From assembly GCF_029201545.1 (NCBI RefSeq), contig NZ_CP104007.1, positions 3,072,501 through 3,136,500 of the forward strand: a DNA stretch of 64,000 bases, in the 5' to 3' direction. The translations under genes and the position numbers were made by a program. The stretch comes from Devosia sp. FJ2-5-3 (GTDB lineage: Bacteria > Pseudomonadota > Alphaproteobacteria > Rhizobiales > Devosiaceae). A model generated the notes under the pieces. The model did not search any database. It was not told the DNA's origin and was given only the letters and a program-made list of their open reading frames with translations. Positions 34,733-44,286 of this stretch are shown piece by piece. Positions within the stretch are counted from its first letter, which is position 1; each line of letters begins with the position of its first letter.

Positions 34733-35680
34733 TCAGTTGGCGTTGAATTCGGCGGCAAGCCGCTTTATGGCCGCGATATTGCGCGGTCCCGGCGTGGCCT
34801 CGACATATTCAAGGACAACGAAACGATCGTTGCGGACGGCCGGAATATCCTTGAAGGCGGGATTGTCCTTCATGAAGGCGATCTTCTGATCCGCTGACAC
34901 TTCGCCATAATTGACGATGACCACGATCTCCGGATTGCGCTCAATGACGGCTTCCCAGCCGATTTCGACCCAGCTCGATTCCACGTCGTCCATGATGTTG
35001 ACGCCCCCGGCTGCCTCGACCAGGGCGGTGGGCATGGCGTAGCGGCCAGCCGTAAAGGGCTTGTTCTCGCCGGAGTCGTAGATAAAGACGCCAGGCGCCT
35101 CGCCATGGGACAGATTGGCGCTGAAATCGGCCAATTCCTGGCGATAGCCCTCGACCAAAGCTTCGGCCTTGTCCTCGACGCCAAAGATCAGGCCGAGATT
35201 GAGCAGATCGGCATACATGTCCTCGATAGAGGATTTGGGCCGCTTCATGACGTGGATGCAGCTCTCGGTAAGCTCGTAGACGGCGATGCCGAACGAGGCG
35301 AGCGATTGGGGCGTGACTTCGCCGCCAACGCGCATCCCGTAATTCCAGCCGGCGAAGTAGAAGTCGGCGTCGGCGCCGAGCAGCACTTCACGCGTCGGAT
35401 AGTCGGGGGAGAGTTCCGGCAATTGATCGACATTGGCACGCAGGGTCTCGTCCAGCGTCTTCCATTCGGACACGCCGGTATAGCCGACCATGCGATCGGA
35501 CAGCCCCAGGGCCAGCATCATCTCGGTGAGATTGACGTCGTTGGAAATGGCCCGCGATGGCGGGGCATCGAAGGTGACCTCGCGATCGCAGCTGGTCACG
35601 GTGACGGGATGGGCCGCGACCGATGCCGCAGTGGCGGCGAGCAGAAGCGGTGCAATGAGGGTGGAGGCGCGTTTCATCAT
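34733..35680 (-). CDS. btuF: Corrinoid-binding periplasmic protein (BtuF-like)
   Basis: A 315-residue periplasmic binding protein of the class III helical-backbone type. Signal peptide: STLIAPLLLAATAASVAA. The TroA/BtuF fold shows in RAISNDVNLTEMMLALGLSDRMVGY and GVNIMDDVESSWVEIGWEAVIERNPEIVVIV. ATG 35680 overlaps the ATPase stop (ATGA). Because a cobalamin riboswitch controls this operon, the ligand is probably a corrinoid. No ligand-contact residues could be checked. Confidence 0.82.
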   Translation of the reverse strand: MMKRASTLIAPLLLAATAASVAAHPVTVTSCDREVTFDAPPSRAISNDVNLTEMMLALGLSDRMVGYTGVSEWKTLDETLRANVDQLPELSPDYPTREVLLGADADFYFAGWNYGMRVGGEVTPQSLASFGIAVYELTESCIHVMKRPKSSIEDMYADLLNLGLIFGVEDKAEALVEGYRQELADFSANLSHGEAPGVFIYDSGENKPFTAGRYAMPTALVEAAGGVNIMDDVESSWVEIGWEAVIERNPEIVVIVNYGEVSADQKIAFMKDNPAFKDIPAVRNDRFVVLEYVEATPGPRNIAAIKRLAAEFNAN

Positions 35681-36519
35681 GTGTTCTCGTTGTCATCGTC
35701 GAGGTGGAAGGAAAATCGGGGGCGGCCGGTCACCGGATGGGTGTCGATAGCCACACCCACCGCGAAGGTCTGGTTGACCGATTGAGGGGTCAGCGCCTCG
35801 GTCGGCGCGCCCAATTGCACCTGGCGACCGTGATCGAGCACCAGAACGGTGTCGGCATGGGACGAGGCCAGTGCGAGATCGTGGAGGGAGACGACGACGG
35901 TGATACCAAGCCGCGACAAGAGCTCGAGCACTTCGAGCTGATGGCGGATGTCGAGGTGATTGGTCGGTTCGTCGAGGATGAGCAGATCCGGGTCCTGCAA
36001 CAGGGCGCGGGCAATCATCACCCGCTGTTTTTCGCCGCCCGAAAGCGTCGCGAAATCGCGGGAGGCAAAATCGGAGAGGCCCATCAGCGCCAGCGCGTCG
36101 ACAACCCGACTGAAATCGGGCCTGGCAAAGCGCCCGAGATGAGGGGTGAGACCGAGTTCGACGATCTCGGCGACGGAGAGACCGAAATCGACCGCCGGCT
36201 CCTGCAGCACGGTTGCTATGCGCCGTGCATAATCGCGGGGCGGAATGGACCAGATATCCTCACCATCGAGCCGCACCAAACCGGAGGTGGGGCGGTGATA
36301 GCGGTAGAGGCAGCGCAGGAGCGAGGATTTTCCGGCCCCATTGGGCCCGACAATCGCCAGCATCCGTCCGGGGGCGAGCTCGAAAGAGATGTCGGTGACA
36401 AGACCGCCATGCCCCTTGGGGCCCCAGCAGAGGCCTTCGACGTGCAAGGCTGCCGGGCGGACAGGCCGGCGAAACTGGCCAAATTGCTCCAGTCGCGCGT
36501 TAAAGGCGGCGTGGCTCAT
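35677..36519 (-). CDS. btuD: Corrinoid ABC transporter ATPase (BtuD-like)
   Basis: A 280-residue FecE/BtuD-family ATPase. Walker A GPNGAGKSS, Q-loop in TVLQEPAVDFG, signature TLSGGEKQRV, Walker B LLILDEPTNHLD and the switch His in VVSLHD are all intact. ATG 36519 has GGAG 7 bases upstream; an ATG at 36534 gives five more residues and has a poor ribosome site. First gene of the btuDFC-type operon, about 125 bp after the riboswitch. Confidence 0.85.
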   Translation of the reverse strand: MSHAAFNARLEQFGQFRRPVRPAALHVEGLCWGPKGHGGLVTDISFELAPGRMLAIVGPNGAGKSSLLRCLYRYHRPTSGLVRLDGEDIWSIPPRDYARRIATVLQEPAVDFGLSVAEIVELGLTPHLGRFARPDFSRVVDALALMGLSDFASRDFATLSGGEKQRVMIARALLQDPDLLILDEPTNHLDIRHQLEVLELLSRLGITVVVSLHDLALASSHADTVLVLDHGRQVQLGAPTEALTPQSVNQTFAVGVAIDTHPVTGRPRFSFHLDDDNENT

Positions 36520-36642
36520 CGTCTTGCTCCGCATATGCGGGACGCAATGCGGGCAGAATCAGGTCGAGCTTTTTCAAATAGACTTCAAGCGCCATCATCA
36601 TTCCCCGCGGCACACCCCGGCCGGGTTGAAAGGAGCGTCGAT

Positions 36643-36828
36643 GGCAGGTCTCCTGGCTCACGGGTCAACGCGCTTCCGACCTTCCCGACCCAAGGGTCAG
36701 TGGCTTATTCGGAAGAACTCGCCGTCTACAGTTGCGGGGGCAGCCACGGTATTGCGTCCTGATGGATACGTCGCACCGTGTTCCCTTTTAATCCCCGTTG
36801 GCTATTCACCGCGGGGGAACCTACGACA
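36643..36828 (-). ncRNA. Cobalamin (B12) riboswitch
   Basis: Read on the minus strand it shows the conserved cobalamin elements in order: GGTGAATAGCC-type 5' arm, AAAAGGGAAC, the core GCTGCCCCCGCAACTGTA, GCCACTGACC, GGGAAGG and the closing AGCCAGGAGACCTGCC box. It should lower expression of the btuD-btuF-btuC operon when adenosylcobalamin is plentiful. Edges are approximate. Confidence 0.93.
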
Positions 36829-36918
36829 GTTGAGGAACTATTGATCAGCGTGCACTCCGTCAAGCACAAAGGCACGCCGCTGACCGATCAATGGCGTAGC
36901 GCAAAGCTCGCCGTCGGA

Positions 36919-39069
36919 TCATTGCACAATGACGTAATGTGAAACGTAGCGATCGTTGATGACGACCGATCTTTCGGGATGCTGCGTCATGGCGAGAAGA
37001 ACGGGCGGCATGTCTGGCCGGGCATTTTCAAGCACGCTGAGTGCGCGCAGCACGTCGCGCTGGCGCGTCGAGGCATAGCGCGTGAGCAGGATGGCCGCGT
37101 CTGCGCACTGCATCAAATAGGCCCCGTCCACCACCTCGGTCAGTGGCGGTGTGTCGATGATGATGACATCGAATGTGTCCCGCGCCGCCGAGACCAAGCT
37201 GCGGAAACCCTCAGCAACGATAAGATGTTCGGTCGGCCCCGAACTGGGTTGGGTATTGACGACCGCCGACACGGAGCTGAGCGGATCGGTCTTGATTGCC
37301 GATGGAAAACGTTCGGGCGCCAGCTTGCCTGTCAGATAATCGACGAGCCCGGCCACAGGGGCAGCATTCAAATGGATGAACAGGGATGGGCGGCGCAGAT
37401 CGCCATCGATCAGCAACACTCGCTGGCCGGACAGGCCATAGGTGCGCGCGAGACCGAGGGCGGTGGTTGTCTTGCCCTCCCCGGCCACGGCAGAGCTGAC
37501 GAGGATGACCCTTCCCCTGCCCCCACCGCGCCCAGGATTTCGGGCCGGAAGACGCAAATCGACACCCAGCCTGAGCCGCCGCATGCTTTCGGCAAAGCTG
37601 GAAAGAGGCGTGTTGATGACCGCATCGGCCAAGCTCGATGTGGCCAGCTCGTTGCGGGAACGGGATCGACTTATCGCCGGAATGGACGTTTCCACCTCTT
37701 TCCCAGTCAAAAACGCCAACTGCTCCTGGGATACGACGCCGCCAACATAGTTTTCACGGAACATCGCCGCGCCCACGCCGAGGCCGGTACCGAGAAGGGC
37801 GGCAAGGGACATAATGAACGGGAGGCCACGTGAGGACGAATGGAGCGGCAGGGTTGCCGCCGCGACGACACGGCTATCGGCCTGCTGAAGGTCGACCTGG
37901 AGACGCAATTCCTCGAGGCGGGCGAGCAATTGATCATATTGCCGATGCGACAGATCGCTATAGCGCTGCATTTGCTGGAGGCGCGTCTGGACGTCCTGTG
38001 GGAGCGCCTCTTCGTCCAGATTTTTCAACATCTGATCGCGCAATGCCGCAATTTGCGCCTCGAGCGCCAGGAGCTGGACCCGCAACAGCGAAATCTCGTA
38101 GCGTACGGCATCCTCACTATGGCTCTTGAGATTGCTCAACTCCTGCTCCAGCGCGAAAGACTGCGCGCCGGCCAACGGGACCAGCGCGGCGCGGGACAGC
38201 AATTCATTGCGCTCTCGAACCAGGGCATCGGTGACTTCAGAGCCAAGGGTTTGGGCCAGCCCCGCCAGATCCCACTGCTCGAGTTCCAGCGACGCCCGTG
38301 TAATCCTGGCGCGCAGATCGCGGGCGGCATTCACTGATTGCCCATGCACGCTGACCTGATCGGACAATGCTTCATTGCCAGGCAGGGCGGCGAAGAGTGA
38401 GAGGTTTTCGTCGAGAAACGCACTGATCGCCTCGCGCCGGGCCACAAGCGCGGCAGACGCGCTGGCAACCTGGGGCGACAAGGTTTCGACCGCGGCAACA
38501 AGGGTGGCCGTCTTGGTTTCCTTTTGGAGTTCGATATAGGCCTCAACGATAGTGTTGGCGAGCAGTGCGGCGCCCTCAGGAGTTTCGGCCTTCGCAGTGA
38601 CGGCGATGATGTAGGTTTCGCCCCGTCTCTGAATGTCGACCGCTTCCTGCAATCGCAGCAGGTGATCTGACTGGCGTTTGTCCTCGCCCGCGCCTTCCGG
38701 TTGGCCCCAGCCAATGAAGGCGAGAACCTGATCGGCTATTCCCGGCCGCTCGGTGAAAACCGTGCCGAGGTCGAGCTTGCCGCTTTCGATAACCCTGACG
38801 AATGTGGGCGCGGACCGCATGATCTCCACCTCGCTGGCAATTCGGGGGTTGTCCATGGCGATGGTGTTCGTGCGCGGCGCCTCGATCAGAAGCAATTCGT
38901 TCTGAACGGGATCGACCCTGATCAGCGCCGTGGCCGAATATTCCGGCGGAGAGGAGAGGCCAACAAACAGGCCGGCCAGCAAGCACATGCACAGTGACAG
39001 AGCGATGATGCGCGCTTGTCTTTTGAGCAGTGCTACAAAATAGCGAAGATCAATTTCGTGATCATCCAT
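36919..39069 (-). CDS. Wzc-like exopolysaccharide chain-length regulator and tyrosine autokinase
   Basis: A protein of about 716 residues. The N-terminal Wzz part has a membrane helix (IIALSLCMCLLAGLFVGL) and SATALIRVDPVQNELL, followed by a long periplasmic coiled coil and a second membrane helix near LPFIMSLAALLGTGLGVGAAM. The C-terminal BY-kinase has Walker A AVAGEGKTTT, Walker A' VLLIDGDLRRP and Walker B FDVIIIDTPPLT. The C-terminal tail has only two tyrosines (DRYVSHYVIVQ) instead of the usual cluster. ATG 39069 is preferred; ATG 39099 would add 10 residues. It should control polysaccharide length together with the transferase encoded divergently upstream. Confidence 0.87.
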   Translation of the reverse strand: MDDHEIDLRYFVALLKRQARIIALSLCMCLLAGLFVGLSSPPEYSATALIRVDPVQNELLLIEAPRTNTIAMDNPRIASEVEIMRSAPTFVRVIESGKLDLGTVFTERPGIADQVLAFIGWGQPEGAGEDKRQSDHLLRLQEAVDIQRRGETYIIAVTAKAETPEGAALLANTIVEAYIELQKETKTATLVAAVETLSPQVASASAALVARREAISAFLDENLSLFAALPGNEALSDQVSVHGQSVNAARDLRARITRASLELEQWDLAGLAQTLGSEVTDALVRERNELLSRAALVPLAGAQSFALEQELSNLKSHSEDAVRYEISLLRVQLLALEAQIAALRDQMLKNLDEEALPQDVQTRLQQMQRYSDLSHRQYDQLLARLEELRLQVDLQQADSRVVAAATLPLHSSSRGLPFIMSLAALLGTGLGVGAAMFRENYVGGVVSQEQLAFLTGKEVETSIPAISRSRSRNELATSSLADAVINTPLSSFAESMRRLRLGVDLRLPARNPGRGGGRGRVILVSSAVAGEGKTTTALGLARTYGLSGQRVLLIDGDLRRPSLFIHLNAAPVAGLVDYLTGKLAPERFPSAIKTDPLSSVSAVVNTQPSSGPTEHLIVAEGFRSLVSAARDTFDVIIIDTPPLTEVVDGAYLMQCADAAILLTRYASTRQRDVLRALSVLENARPDMPPVLLAMTQHPERSVVINDRYVSHYVIVQ

Positions 39070-39366
39070 GAGAACCCCGACACGACGTTCCTCATGCATT
39101 TAATATTATGAAATCCAATTGGACAAGAAAAATCAGGCGCAGCAGCTACATGCCTGATTGTCATGATATTTTTCTGCGGCGCGTTACATGGGAGGAACAA
39201 AATCCCCATAAACACACCACCCTCATTGCGACTAAGACACAAGTACTGACCCATATTTTCGGTCAGAACGACTGCCGGGACGAAATAAATATAGTCTGAA
39301 AGCTCTGGCGGGGGCCCAGAACAAGTGGTTAACTAAGTGTTAATCACATTGGGCCCGGGGCGAGTT

Positions 39367-40122
39367 ATGAGCGCGAGTACACCCTTGGATGCGTCGAGCC
39401 ACAGGCTCGGCGTCGGTGGATCGGCACTGGGAAGGGCACAGGACACCTCCCAACTCTCGACAGATCCGCGCGCCACTCCTAATCCATCGCGAGCAACGGG
39501 GCACACACGCCACCGCACACTTTTTCTCAAGAGGATCGTCGATGTGGCCGGCGCAGTCCTGGGACTGATCGTTTTCAGTCCAGTGCTTGTTCTTGCGGTC
39601 CTCTGGATCAGTGCGGTTGACGGCGGCCAGCCAATATTCCGCCAGGAGCGCCTGGGCCTCCACGGAAAATTCTTTGTCATCTACAAATTCAGAACTGTCC
39701 GCGCTCAATATAACGACCCCACCGGCCGCACAATATTCGGGCGAGAGGATGCCAGGCTTCTACCGCTGGGCAGTTTCATGAGGGCAAGTCGGCTGGATGA
39801 ATTGCCGCAGCTGGTCAATATCCTGCGCGGAGACATGTCGCTGGTCGGCCCGCGCCCGCATGTGCCACACATGATTGTCGACGGGCAGGACTATGGCAGC
39901 CTGGTTCCGCTCTATGACCGTCGCACCGAGATGGTGCCGGGGTTGACGGGATGGGCGCAGTGCAATGGCCTCAATGGACCGGTCAGGACGCAGCAGGAAG
40001 CCGAGGCGCGCCTTGATCACGACCTCGTCTATCTGCAGCGGTTTTCGATCGGGTTCGACCTGAAAATCATGGCGAGGACAGTGTTCCATGTCCTCGCGGC
40101 GCTCAGGCAATGGCCCAATTGA
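39367..40122 (+). CDS. Undecaprenyl-phosphate sugar-phosphate transferase (bacterial sugar transferase)
   Basis: A 251-residue WcaJ/ExoY-type transferase that links the first sugar phosphate to the lipid carrier in exopolysaccharide synthesis. One membrane helix (IVDVAGAVLGLIVFSPVLVLAVLWI) is followed by QERLGLHGKFFVIYKFRTV, SRLDELPQLVNILRGDMSLVGPRP and the closing VPGLTGWAQCNG, the family's conserved blocks. An N-terminal 55-residue region is Ser/Pro-rich and likely disordered. It reads divergently from the Wzc-like gene, with a 297-bp shared upstream region. ATG 39367 is chosen over an in-frame non-ATG start at 39337. Confidence 0.9.
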   Translation: MSASTPLDASSHRLGVGGSALGRAQDTSQLSTDPRATPNPSRATGHTRHRTLFLKRIVDVAGAVLGLIVFSPVLVLAVLWISAVDGGQPIFRQERLGLHGKFFVIYKFRTVRAQYNDPTGRTIFGREDARLLPLGSFMRASRLDELPQLVNILRGDMSLVGPRPHVPHMIVDGQDYGSLVPLYDRRTEMVPGLTGWAQCNGLNGPVRTQQEAEARLDHDLVYLQRFSIGFDLKIMARTVFHVLAALRQWPN

Positions 40123-40125
40123 GGT

Positions 40126-40650
40126 CTAGCGGGCGAAGGGCACCTTGGCGGTGAGGACGTCGCCGGAATTGTTAAACTCGACCTCGAAATTGACCACTAT
40201 GTTGTTGTCGGCCAGCACGATGTTGGACCCGATGCGGACATCGCTGCCGCCACGGTCGCGCTGGTTTTCGCTGAGGTCGAAGCTGATCGACTTGCCGCGA
40301 TTCTGGCCGATCGCCATGCCGGTAAAGCCCGCATTGGAGCTCATCGCGGCCTCATAGCGGCGGGTGGAATCGTTATAGGCGATCGTGCCGCTGATCGAGA
40401 GCGTGGTGTCCACCAGGGTGCAGCGCCCGGTGTAGTTGATGCGCTGCTGATTGCCCTTGGCGACGTTGAGGCGGCACCGGAACGCTTCCGGCTTGTCGCC
40501 GCCGACCAGAGCTCCCTCGCCGCGCCACTGGCCGATATAATTGCTGAGCAGCGCCAGTTCGACCTCACCAGCCTGCGCAGGCGCGGTCACTACCTGAGGC
40601 GCGAATGCCAGCAGCGTAACCAGAATCATTTTTCTCAAAGCGAACTTCAA
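40126..40650 (-). CDS. Secreted protein of unknown function
   Basis: A 174-residue protein with a Sec signal peptide (MILVTLLAFAPQVVTAPAQA). The mature part begins YIGQWRGEGAL and is rich in beta strands with alternating polar and hydrophobic residues, compatible with a small lipocalin-like barrel. It has a single Cys pair (FRCRLNV, GRCTLVD). It converges with the sugar transferase gene, three bases apart at the stops. I do not recognise a family or function. Confidence 0.75.
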   Translation of the reverse strand: MKFALRKMILVTLLAFAPQVVTAPAQAGEVELALLSNYIGQWRGEGALVGGDKPEAFRCRLNVAKGNQQRINYTGRCTLVDTTLSISGTIAYNDSTRRYEAAMSSNAGFTGMAIGQNRGKSISFDLSENQRDRGGSDVRIGSNIVLADNNIVVNFEVEFNNSGDVLTAKVPFAR

Positions 40651-40865
40651 AGTCTACCTCCCAAGCCGCACAAACGGGCACATCCCACCCAACAGACTAG
40701 TGGCATAGCAGCGATTACACGCAACGATACCCCCGAATTACAAAATAATCGGTGATTATCCAGCCTTGGCGAAGGAAACAGACTTCATAACTTTGTCAGA
40801 CGTGCCAGCATGGCAGGACTCGACGGCGGCGTTGGGAAAACCACTGTTTTGAAGGGATGGGTGAC

Positions 40866-41573
40866 GTGCGCGAGGCTCGATCGCCACTGATTTTGGCAGA
40901 CCAAGTCGACTATACCCTGGATGTCGCCGGGCGGCCCCTCAACATATTGCGCAAGGTTTCGCTCGAGGTTGCCCCCTCCGAGGTGGTTGCCATTGTGGGC
41001 CCATCGGGCAGCGGCAAGACCTCGCTCCTGATGTTGCTGGCCGGGCTCGAGCAGGCCACCGGCGGACGCATCGAGGTCAACAGGCATGACCTCGGCAAGC
41101 TGGGCGAGGACGATCTGGCCCGGTTCCGCCGCAAAACGCTGGGGATCGTGTTCCAGAGCTTTCACCTGATCCCCTCACTGACGGCGCTCGACAATGTGGG
41201 GCTTGCCCTCGAAATCGCACGACCTGAGCTGAGCATGGCACAGGTGCGGGAACGCGCGGCCAAGGCGCTTGATGCGGTGGGTCTGGGCGGTCGGCTCGAC
41301 CATCGTCCGACGGCACTATCGGGTGGTGAGCAGCAGAGAGTGGGTCTCGCGCGGGCCATCGTGGCCGAACCGCCGCTGCTGCTGGCGGACGAACCGACAG
41401 GCAATCTGGACCAGAAGACCGGCAAGGCGATTGCCGATCTCATGTTCAGCATCACCAGAGACCTCGGAACGGCACTGGTCATGATTACCCATGATCCGCA
41501 GCTGGCCGCCCGCGCCGACCGCATGCTGACCATGAGCCAGGGCGAACTCAGCGAAAACCTGGTGGCCAGTTGA
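40866..41573 (+). CDS. ABC transporter ATPase (YbbA/LolD-like)
   Basis: A 235-residue MacB/LolD-group ATPase with Walker A GPSGSGKTS, Q-loop VFQSFHLIPSLTALDNV, signature LSGGEQQRV, Walker B LLLADEPTGNLD and switch His in MITHD. Start choice is unusual: GAAGGG abuts ATG 40857 with no spacing, whereas GTG 40866 lies 9 bases after it, so I prefer the GTG. The stop overlaps the permease ATG (TGATG). The pair likely extracts or moves a hydrophobic compound or lipoprotein across the envelope; YbbA-YbbP is the closest layout. Confidence 0.87.
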   Translation: MREARSPLILADQVDYTLDVAGRPLNILRKVSLEVAPSEVVAIVGPSGSGKTSLLMLLAGLEQATGGRIEVNRHDLGKLGEDDLARFRRKTLGIVFQSFHLIPSLTALDNVGLALEIARPELSMAQVRERAAKALDAVGLGGRLDHRPTALSGGEQQRVGLARAIVAEPPLLLADEPTGNLDQKTGKAIADLMFSITRDLGTALVMITHDPQLAARADRMLTMSQGELSENLVAS

Positions 41574-44119
41574 TGGGTAATATCTGGCCCAAGCTGCGCA
41601 TCGGCTTACTCGACATGCGCGGCGATCTCCGCCGCTTCGTGCTGCTGGTGGTGACGCTCGCTGTTGGCACGGCGCTGATTGCGGGTGTCAGCTCTGTCGG
41701 CGCCGTCATCGACAAAGCCATCCTGCGCGAGGCTGCGCAATTGATGGGCGGCGATATTGAGCTGTCGCGGGCCGATCGCGCCGCGACCGACGCGGACCGG
41801 GTGCTCTTTTCCGGATATGGAACAATAGTCGAGACCGTCGACACCAATCTGCGGGCACAAGCGGGCGAGAATGACGCCTTCGTCGATCTGAGCGTCGTCG
41901 GACCGGGCTATCCGCTGCTGGGGCAGGTCAGAAGCCCCCAAATGCCTGCGGGAACCGATATCACGGAATTCCTGGCCGAAACCGAGGATGGACATGGGGC
42001 GCTGGTGGCGCCGCTCATGCTCGACCAATTGGGGATCGGTGTCGGCGATATTTTCGAGCTCGGCGGCACTGCCTTTGTGGTGCGCGGTCCCCTCGACGGC
42101 ATTCCAGACGATCAGGTTCGGGGTTTCCGGCTGGGCCTGCCGGCGCTGATCACGACGGAAGGCTTTGCCACCGTTTCGGATCGGACGTCCCCCCTGCCCG
42201 GCCTGGGCACGTGGTTCCGCTACAAGATCCTTCTCGACGGCATGTCGGCCGAGGATGCGAAAGAGAGACTGACCGAAGAGCTGGCCGGTAGCGTCTGGAC
42301 AATTCGCACGTCCCGCGAGGGGCTTGGCGAGATGGTTCGCTATTACGATCTCTTCATGCGCTTCCTGCTCATTGTCGGGCTGGGCTCGCTGCTGATCGGC
42401 GGCGTCAGCGTGTGGAGCGGCATGAACGCCTATGTGGGCGAGCGCTCCGGCGTGATCGCCGTGCTGCGGAGCCTTGGAGCGACGACGGGGCGCGTCTTCA
42501 CCCATTTCTTCGTGCAGGTCATGGCGCTGAGCGCCGTGGGTGTCGGCATTGGCGTTGCCACGGGCGGGGCTATTGCCCTGGTGATCCTGCCCACCATTGG
42601 CGATGCCGTCGGCATCGCCCTTGCGCCGACCCTCGACGCGCGCGCTTTGCTGGTTGCCGCGAGCGCCGGGGTGATCATCGCGCTTTCCTTTGCCTATCTG
42701 CCTCTCCTCCAGGCGCAGACCATCCGCCCCGCCGAACTCTTCCGCTCGCAACGCCAGGCCCTGCCCCCGGTGGACTGGCGGGCGGTCCTGCTCTCCTGGC
42801 GCGCCCTGCCCCTCGCATTGGCGGCGATCGTCTTCTTCCTGCTGGCCTATGTAATGACCAGCGATGCGGGGCTTGTGGCGCTTTTTGTCTGCGCTGCCGC
42901 ACTGGCTACCGTTTTGTTCGAGCTGGTTATCCAGCTGATGCAGTTCGTGTTCAAGCGATTGCCCGATATCCCCTTGCAGACCCTGCGCCGATCAATCCGG
43001 GCCATTACCGGCTCGAAGAGCGCAACGATGGCGGTGGTCGTCTCCATCGGACTGGCGCTGAGCATGCTCGTCGTCATCATCGTGCTGCAGAACAATCTGC
43101 GCCAGGAATATCTGGGCGCCTCCGTCTTCGATGCCCCGACCCTGGTGGCCTCGGATCTTTTCGATGACGAAGTGGCCGATCTCGAAAGCAAGGCGACCGC
43201 CGGATCGGGGATGACGAAACTGGTGGTGACGCCCATGTTGCGGGCCACGCTGAGCGCGGTGAACGGCACAGACATCGCCCAAATCCGCACGCAGGGCCCG
43301 GAGGCCAGCTTCCTCCTCGGCGGCGAGGTTCCGATCACCTATCGCTCGATCCTGCCCAGCTCCTCGCGGGTGACCGGGGGGCAATGGTGGCCCAGCGATT
43401 ATACTGGGCCTGGCCTTGTTTCGTTGCACCAGAGCCTCCGGAACGGTCTTGGCGTCAATATCGGCGACACCCTCACTTTCGACGCCTTCGGCGAGAAGTT
43501 TGAAGCGACCATCTCCAATTTCCGGGACTATTCCTGGCAGGGTGGAACGGATTTCCTCGCGACGTTCTCGCCGGGCATGCTGGAGGATTATCCCTCCACG
43601 CTGTTTGCCGCGGTCACTGCGGCACCGGGGCGCGAAACGGAGGTGGAGCGCCTGCTGGCCACCAGCCTGCCCGATATCCGCTTCATCAAGATCGGCGACA
43701 CGCTCAAGCAGGTCACTGAGGCCCTGTCGCAATTGACACTGGCGGTGCTGCTGGTCGGCAGCCTGGCGGTGGGCAATGGGCTTCTGGTGCTGATCGGGAG
43801 CCTCGCCGCCGGTCGACGGCAACGGCAGGCCGATGCCGTAATCACCAAGGTCCTGGGAGCGACACGCCGGCAATTGCTGGGTGCCGACTTCATCCAGTTC
43901 CTCATCCTGTCGCTGGCTGCGGCCCTGCCGGCGCTGGGGCTGGGGCTCGGGCTTGGATGGCTGGCCAGCATGATGCTGCTCAATGTGCAGTTCTCGATCG
44001 ATGCTTCGGGGCTGGCCGTCGTGCTTGGGGTGGCCGTGTTGATGACGGCCCTTCTTGGCTGCGTCACCATTTTGCGGGCCGTTTCGGTTCGCCCTGCCCG
44101 GCTGCTCAGGGATCTCTGA
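41573..44119 (+). CDS. FtsX-type ABC permease (YbbP-like)
   Basis: An 848-residue membrane protein. The first helix (FVLLVVTLAVGTALIAGVSSVGAVI) is followed by a MacB-type periplasmic domain to about residue 240. Then come three helices of the first FtsX domain (LLIVGLGSLLIGGVSVW onward), central helices, a second periplasmic domain and the last FtsX domain ending in VSVRPARLLRDL. Ten or so hydrophobic segments fit the YbbP type. ATG 41573 shares its A with the ATPase stop. Works with the ATPase upstream; cargo unknown. A 10-bp-stem hairpin follows the stop. Confidence 0.87.
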   Translation: MGNIWPKLRIGLLDMRGDLRRFVLLVVTLAVGTALIAGVSSVGAVIDKAILREAAQLMGGDIELSRADRAATDADRVLFSGYGTIVETVDTNLRAQAGENDAFVDLSVVGPGYPLLGQVRSPQMPAGTDITEFLAETEDGHGALVAPLMLDQLGIGVGDIFELGGTAFVVRGPLDGIPDDQVRGFRLGLPALITTEGFATVSDRTSPLPGLGTWFRYKILLDGMSAEDAKERLTEELAGSVWTIRTSREGLGEMVRYYDLFMRFLLIVGLGSLLIGGVSVWSGMNAYVGERSGVIAVLRSLGATTGRVFTHFFVQVMALSAVGVGIGVATGGAIALVILPTIGDAVGIALAPTLDARALLVAASAGVIIALSFAYLPLLQAQTIRPAELFRSQRQALPPVDWRAVLLSWRALPLALAAIVFFLLAYVMTSDAGLVALFVCAAALATVLFELVIQLMQFVFKRLPDIPLQTLRRSIRAITGSKSATMAVVVSIGLALSMLVVIIVLQNNLRQEYLGASVFDAPTLVASDLFDDEVADLESKATAGSGMTKLVVTPMLRATLSAVNGTDIAQIRTQGPEASFLLGGEVPITYRSILPSSSRVTGGQWWPSDYTGPGLVSLHQSLRNGLGVNIGDTLTFDAFGEKFEATISNFRDYSWQGGTDFLATFSPGMLEDYPSTLFAAVTAAPGRETEVERLLATSLPDIRFIKIGDTLKQVTEALSQLTLAVLLVGSLAVGNGLLVLIGSLAAGRRQRQADAVITKVLGATRRQLLGADFIQFLILSLAAALPALGLGLGLGWLASMMLLNVQFSIDASGLAVVLGVAVLMTALLGCVTILRAVSVRPARLLRDL

Positions 44120-44132
44120 GCCTGGTGCCTCT

Positions 44133-44156
44133 GATGTGGTGCACGCGCACCACATC
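44133..44156 (+). terminator. Stem-loop after the permease gene
   Basis: A perfect 10-bp stem (GATGTGGTGC / GCACCACATC) with a 4-base loop lies 13 bp after the stop codon. No U-run follows, so it may be a weak or Rho-assisted terminator. Confidence 0.55.
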
Positions 44157-44286
44157 ACCAGATCGGATGACCCGAAAAACGCGGCAAGGCGGGCTGCTGG
44201 AGACTGCCGCCCGTGGTGAGGCTTGAATGCTTCACGCTTCGTGATAGACATGTTCCCCCTATCACCCGAAGCGAAGCCATCGTCCT

